Below are positions 34,679 to 39,773 of a stretch of 39,773 bases of DNA, piece after piece. Position 1 is the stretch's first letter, and each line of letters begins with the position of its first letter. The position numbers and the translations under genes are program-made. The DNA comes from an uncultured Gilliamella sp. Its GTDB lineage: Bacteria > Pseudomonadota > Gammaproteobacteria > Enterobacterales > Enterobacteriaceae. The notes beneath the pieces were generated by a model that saw nothing but the letters and a program-made list of their open reading frames with translations, was not told the DNA's origin and ran no database searches. The stretch is from contig CALYQY010000007.1 of NCBI GenBank assembly GCA_945291235.1, positions 1-39,773 of the forward strand. Direction: 5' to 3'.

Positions 34679-34924
34679 ATGTCAAAAGGGCAGTCATTAC
34701 AAGATCCTTACTTAAATTTGCTTCGTCGCGAACACATTCCTGTATCAATCTATTTAGTTAATGGTATTAAATTACAAGGACAAATAGAATCATTTGATCA
34801 ATTTGTAATTTTATTAAAAAATACAGTGAGCCAAATGGTTTATAAACATGCTATCTCAACAGTCGTTCCTTCAAGACCTATTTCAGGATTGGTAACCCAG
34901 TCTGAAGAGGAAAGCGAAAGCTGA
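34679..34924 (+). CDS. hfq: RNA chaperone Hfq
   Basis: Hfq forms a hexameric ring that pairs small RNAs with their target mRNAs. The 81-residue protein has the Sm1 motif ([20 protein letters not shown]), the Sm2 motif ([13 protein letters not shown]) and the N-terminal [17 protein letters not shown] of gammaproteobacterial Hfq. The C-terminal tail is only about 15 residues (E. coli about 35) but still ends in an acidic tip, EEESES, the part thought to sweep RNA off the core. Gene order miaA-hfq-hflX is conserved. Confidence 0.97.
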   Translation: MSKGQSLQDPYLNLLRREHIPVSIYLVNGIKLQGQIESFDQFVILLKNTVSQMVYKHAISTVVPSRPISGLVTQSEEESES

Positions 34925-34946
34925 TTATTTTCAGTGGAGAATTTGA

Positions 34947-36242
34947 TTGTTTGAGCGATATAAAGGCGGTGAATCTGCCTTATTAGTCCATGTATTCTTC
35001 CCCCAAGAAAGCGATATCGAGGATCTAAAAGAGTTTGAAGTATTAGTTTCTTCAGCTCAAATAGACATTCTCGATATCGTGACAACTTCAAGAAAATCAC
35101 CACAAGCCAAATATTTTATCGGCGAGGGTAAAGCCCTAGAAATCGCTGAAAAAGTTAAGCAACTTGAAGCATCGGTTATTTTAGTCAATCATACACTAAC
35201 ACCCACTCAAGAACGTAACCTTGAAAAACTGTGCGAATGCCGTGTAGTTGATCGAACAGGATTGATTCTCGATATTTTTGCTCAGCGAGCCAGAACGCAT
35301 GAAGGTAAACTGCAAGTAGAGTTAGCCCAATTACAATACCTTTCCACTCGTTTAGTTCGAGGATGGACACATTTAGAACGTCAAAAAGGTGGGATAGGAT
35401 TGCGTGGTCCCGGTGAAACTCAGTTAGAAACGGATAGACGCTTAATCCGGCATCGAATTCAATTAATTTTATCCCGACTTGCCAAAGTTGAAAAACAGCG
35501 TAATCAAAATCGCCAATCAAGAAACAAAGCCGATCTGCCTACCGTTTCATTAGTCGGTTATACCAATGCCGGTAAATCAACACTCTTTAATCAGTTAACA
35601 AATGCTGATGTCTATGCCGCAGACCAATTATTTGCAACACTCGATCCAACATTAAGGCGTATTATGGTCGATGATGTTGGCGAAGTTGTGTTAGCCGATA
35701 CCGTGGGATTTATTCGTCACTTGCCGCATGATCTTATCGCAGCTTTTAAAGCTACTTTACTTGAAACGCAAGAAGCGGCACTTTTGCTACATGTTGTTGA
35801 TGCAGCCGATCCTAATTTACTGGATAATATTCATGCTGTTGATGAAGTACTGTTAGAAATTCAAGCACATGAAATCCCAACGTTATTAGTGATGAATAAA
35901 ATCGATCTCATGGACGACAAACAGCCCTGTATTGATCGTGATGAAAATGGAATGCCAATTCGTGTTTGGATTTCTGCGCAAAATGGTTTAGGATTAGATC
36001 TCTTATTTATTGCATTAAAAGAAAGGCTTGCTAGACAGATTCAAGTTTGTCAATTAAGCTTACCAACTCATTTAGCCAGACTTAGAAGTCGTTTTTATCA
36101 GTTAAATGCAGTGGAACATGAATTCATTAATAAAGATGGTAGTTTTCATCTTGATGTGAGGATGCCTTTAATTGAATGGAATCGCCTCTGTAAACAAGAA
36201 CCAGATCTGCTATACTTAACCAATACGCAAAATAACAACTAA
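34947..36242 (+). CDS. hflX: Ribosome-associated GTPase HflX
   Basis: HflX binds the 50S ribosomal E site, splits stalled or hibernating ribosomes and is induced by stress. The 431-residue protein has the N-terminal HflX domain (about 1-190, with [10 protein letters not shown] and [18 protein letters not shown]) and a G domain: G1 [10 protein letters not shown]3 DTVGF, G4 NKID. The start is TTG at 34947 with GGAG 7 bases upstream. The resulting [18 protein letters not shown] matches the E. coli N-terminus (MFDRYDAGEQAVLVHIYF), so TTG is supported. It is 22 bases after hfq. Confidence 0.96.
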   Translation: MFERYKGGESALLVHVFFPQESDIEDLKEFEVLVSSAQIDILDIVTTSRKSPQAKYFIGEGKALEIAEKVKQLEASVILVNHTLTPTQERNLEKLCECRVVDRTGLILDIFAQRARTHEGKLQVELAQLQYLSTRLVRGWTHLERQKGGIGLRGPGETQLETDRRLIRHRIQLILSRLAKVEKQRNQNRQSRNKADLPTVSLVGYTNAGKSTLFNQLTNADVYAADQLFATLDPTLRRIMVDDVGEVVLADTVGFIRHLPHDLIAAFKATLLETQEAALLLHVVDAADPNLLDNIHAVDEVLLEIQAHEIPTLLVMNKIDLMDDKQPCIDRDENGMPIRVWISAQNGLGLDLLFIALKERLARQIQVCQLSLPTHLARLRSRFYQLNAVEHEFINKDGSFHLDVRMPLIEWNRLCKQEPDLLYLTNTQNNN

Positions 36243-36270
36243 ACTAATTGTTAAATGGAGCATCTAAAAT

Positions 36271-37482
36271 ATGGCGTGGAATCAGCCCGGTAATAACGGA
36301 CAAGATAACGACCCATGGGGAAATAACAACAAAAAACCGTCCAAATCATCAGGCGGTTTATTGGATATCATTAATAACCTTCTAAAAAAGGGTAACTCAG
36401 GAAACAATAATGGTGGGTCACAAGGCACTAAGTTGCCAATAAATGCCTCAAAAATTATTGGTATTATTGTTGTCACCCTTATCGTCATTTTGGCAGGAAG
36501 TGGGTTTTATACTATTAATCAAAGCCAGCGTGGTGTGATAACTCGCTTTGGTCAAGTTCAGCCAGAAATTATTCAACCCGGATTAAATTGGCGAATACCT
36601 TTAGTTGATAATTTGTATGTTGTTGATACGCAAGGTACACAAAATTTCAATGTTAAAGGCTATATTGTGACCACCGGTGAAAATCTGGTTTATGTTGAGA
36701 TGAATGTTCAGTATCGTATCAACGATCCGATAAAATATTTATTTAATGTAACAAATGTTAAAGATAGTCTTCACCAAGCGGCAGATAGTGCACTTAGAAC
36801 GGCAGTAGGAAGCTCTAATATCGATGCAATTATTTCAGATGGCCGTGCGGCTCTTGAAAGCAGCACTAAAGATGAGCTAGTTAATGTTATTACGCAGTAT
36901 GATATGGGGATTAATATCGTTGATTTAAATTTCCAGGTTGCCGGTCCTCCTGATCAAGTTCAAGATGCTTATGATGATGCGATTCGTGCTCAAGGCGATA
37001 GTGAGCGTGAAATCAAAAAAGCTGAAGCCGATAAAGTTCAATTAATCCAGCAAGCAGAAGGTCACTCAGCAAGAATTATAGCTGATGCAGATGCCTATAA
37101 AGTCAAAGTTGAACTCGAAGCAGCGGGTGATGTAGCACGCTTCGAAAAATTACTACCACAATATAAAGCGGCGCCGGAAATAACCAAAGAGCGTTTATAT
37201 ATCGAGACAATGGAAAAAATATTGAGTAAAACCAATAAAGTCATTGTTAATGATAAAAGTGGTAATTTAATGGTATTACCTTTAGAACAATTAATGAAAA
37301 ATAAAGGTCAACCAGCGACTAATTCAATTGATTCAAATAGCGAATACAATTTTAATACACCAAGTTCTTCTGAACCAATAATCACTGTACCAGAAGCTAA
37401 GAGTGAATCACAACAAAGCGTTAACCCGAACAATCAGCCAACTGATAGAACAATGCGGGAACCGCGGTTTATTGGACGTTAA
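36271..37482 (+). CDS. hflK: HflK, SPFH-family regulator of the FtsH protease
   Basis: HflK and HflC form a large membrane cage around FtsH and modulate its proteolysis. The 403-residue protein has a glycine/asparagine-rich cytoplasmic N-terminus (1-55), one membrane segment (about 61-80) and a periplasmic SPFH/band-7 domain from SQRGVITRFGQVQPEIIQPG. A long helical region rich in Ala, Glu and Lys (about 235-300) leads to a low-complexity Ser/Asn/Pro tail. It is 12 bases before hflC, as in other gammaproteobacteria. Confidence 0.95.
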   Translation: MAWNQPGNNGQDNDPWGNNNKKPSKSSGGLLDIINNLLKKGNSGNNNGGSQGTKLPINASKIIGIIVVTLIVILAGSGFYTINQSQRGVITRFGQVQPEIIQPGLNWRIPLVDNLYVVDTQGTQNFNVKGYIVTTGENLVYVEMNVQYRINDPIKYLFNVTNVKDSLHQAADSALRTAVGSSNIDAIISDGRAALESSTKDELVNVITQYDMGINIVDLNFQVAGPPDQVQDAYDDAIRAQGDSEREIKKAEADKVQLIQQAEGHSARIIADADAYKVKVELEAAGDVARFEKLLPQYKAAPEITKERLYIETMEKILSKTNKVIVNDKSGNLMVLPLEQLMKNKGQPATNSIDSNSEYNFNTPSSSEPIITVPEAKSESQQSVNPNNQPTDRTMREPRFIGR

Positions 37483-37494
37483 GGAGAAATATAA

Positions 37495-38457
37495 ATGCGT
37501 AAATTATTGATTCCTCTTGTTTTGATTTTAATTGGTGTACTTGTCTCAAGTGTCTACGTGATTGAAGAAGGAACTCGTGGTGTGGTTTTACGATTCAATA
37601 AAATTATTGAGTTATCAACACCGGGGCTACATTTTAAAATTCCGGGTATGGATAGCGTTAAAGTTATTGATGCAAAAATTCAAACAACCAATAGTTCAAA
37701 TAATAATCGAGAACAACGATTTTTTAATGTTCAGAAAAAAGAGTTGATTGTAGACTATTTTGTGCAATGGAAAATTGTGGATTTTAACCGTTATTATGAA
37801 ACAATTGCCGGCGGTAATAATGTCGAAGATTTATTATTAGCTCGTTTAAACGGACGGTTAAGAGCTGAGATCGGTAAACTCAGTAATGAAGACATTATCA
37901 ACGATTCTAATGCAGATACTAAATCACGTAACTCATTAATGATTCGTGTGAAAGATGCTTTAAATGGTACTCATCATGAAACAGTTGATAATACACCGAT
38001 CGATAAACTTGTAAATGATGCCAAGAAAGATCCGGAAGGTTCTAAAACCAGCTTACGAGCATTTGGTGTTGAAGTGATTGATGTGCGAATTAAAAAGATC
38101 AATTTCCCGGATGCGGTTTCTGGTTCTATCTATGCAAGAATGCGAGCTGAACGTGAAGTTATTGCACGTGATAAACGTTTTGAAGGTGTCAAAAAAGCTG
38201 AAGAAACACGAGCAAGTGCGACTTTACAAGCCACTAAAATATTATCTGAAGCAGAACGCCAATCACGTGCTACCCGCGGTGAGGGCGATGCCAATGCAGC
38301 TAAACTTTATGCCGATGCATTTAGTAAAGATAAAGAATTTTTTAGCTTTATTCGTAGCTTAAAAGCTTATGAACAAAGCTTTGTTGGCAATGATGTTATG
38401 GTCATTAGCCCGGATAGTGAATTTTTCCAATATATGAAATTAAAATCTGATAAATAA
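37495..38457 (+). CDS. hflC: HflC, SPFH-family partner of HflK
   Basis: HflC completes the HflKC assembly around FtsH. The 320-residue protein has an N-terminal membrane anchor (about 3-22) and an SPFH domain beginning VIEEGTRGVVLRFNKI. It also has the family phrases DAKIQTTNSS and VIDVRIKKINFPDAVSGSIYARMRAER, and a helical C-terminal part ending SPDSEFFQYMK. Length is close to E. coli (334). It shares a transcript with hflK (AAGGAG ribosome site) and is followed 19 bases later by purA. Confidence 0.95.
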   Translation: MRKLLIPLVLILIGVLVSSVYVIEEGTRGVVLRFNKIIELSTPGLHFKIPGMDSVKVIDAKIQTTNSSNNNREQRFFNVQKKELIVDYFVQWKIVDFNRYYETIAGGNNVEDLLLARLNGRLRAEIGKLSNEDIINDSNADTKSRNSLMIRVKDALNGTHHETVDNTPIDKLVNDAKKDPEGSKTSLRAFGVEVIDVRIKKINFPDAVSGSIYARMRAEREVIARDKRFEGVKKAEETRASATLQATKILSEAERQSRATRGEGDANAAKLYADAFSKDKEFFSFIRSLKAYEQSFVGNDVMVISPDSEFFQYMKLKSDK

Positions 38458-38473
38458 CTGAATGAGTAAATAG

Positions 38474-39773
<1,300 letters not shown>

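Overview
The window is a chromosomal segment of an AT-rich gammaproteobacterium. The gene content, the enterobacterial-like blocks (miaB-ybeZ, mrdA-mrdB-dacA, tsaE-amiB-mutL-miaA-hfq-hflX-hflK-hflC-purA), the low GC content and the complete pectin utilisation locus fit the Orbaceae (Gilliamella-type insect gut symbionts). That placement is an inference from style and content, not from a search.

Layout. Bases 1-151 hold the 5' end of a leftward gene resembling a type VI secretion VgrG. Bases 716-8048 are a leftward block of cell-elongation and RNA genes: dacA, mrdB (rodA), mrdA (PBP2), ybeZ, a zinc-ribbon protein and miaB. The rightward amidase gene amiC (8559-9794) converges on leftward rsmG and mnmG. 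Upstream of mnmG, at about 12339-12704, lies a very likely chromosomal replication origin (oriC), with two perfect DnaA boxes, 13-mer-like AT repeats and 13 GATC sites. To its right are a small EexN-like lipoprotein gene, hda (whose product inactivates DnaA) and a HAD phosphatase. Genes left of oriC are mostly on the minus strand and genes right of it mostly on the plus strand, as expected for replication-transcription co-orientation.

Bases 15142-28066 are a pectin degradation island: a GPH/MFS-type oligogalacturonide transporter, a double-length KdgM-type porin, a rhamnogalacturonan/pectin acetylesterase, a PL1 pectate lyase, a PL9 PelX-like lyase, an RpiB/LacAB-family isomerase (DhuI-like), oligogalacturonate lyase (PL22), an SDR dehydrogenase (DhuD-like), KdgF and the IclR repressor KdgR. 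KdgR-box-like and CRP-box-like sites lie in both divergent intergenic regions. Together these genes would cut and deacetylate pectin outside the inner membrane, import the oligomers, split them to unsaturated galacturonate, linearise it (KdgF), isomerise it (DhuI-like) and reduce it (DhuD-like) to 2-keto-3-deoxygluconate. The final kinase and aldolase (KdgK, KdgA) are not in the window.

Bases 28076-39773 are housekeeping: anmK, tsaC, an orphan tusB, then tsaE-amiB-mutL-miaA-hfq-hflX-hflK-hflC-purA, with purA cut at about its last codon. Six tRNA anticodon-loop modification genes fall in the window (miaB, mnmG, tsaC, tusB, tsaE, miaA).

The main oddities are: a KdgM porin made of two fused homologous halves; replacement of classical KduI/KduD by DhuI/DhuD-type enzymes; hda and mrdA reading frames whose conserved N-termini lie upstream of any ATG/GTG/TTG and which appear to start at ATT (or ATC); an AmiB without its AMIN domain; and a PL1 lyase with a possible lipobox. 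I saw no insertion sequence, CRISPR array, tRNA or rRNA gene.
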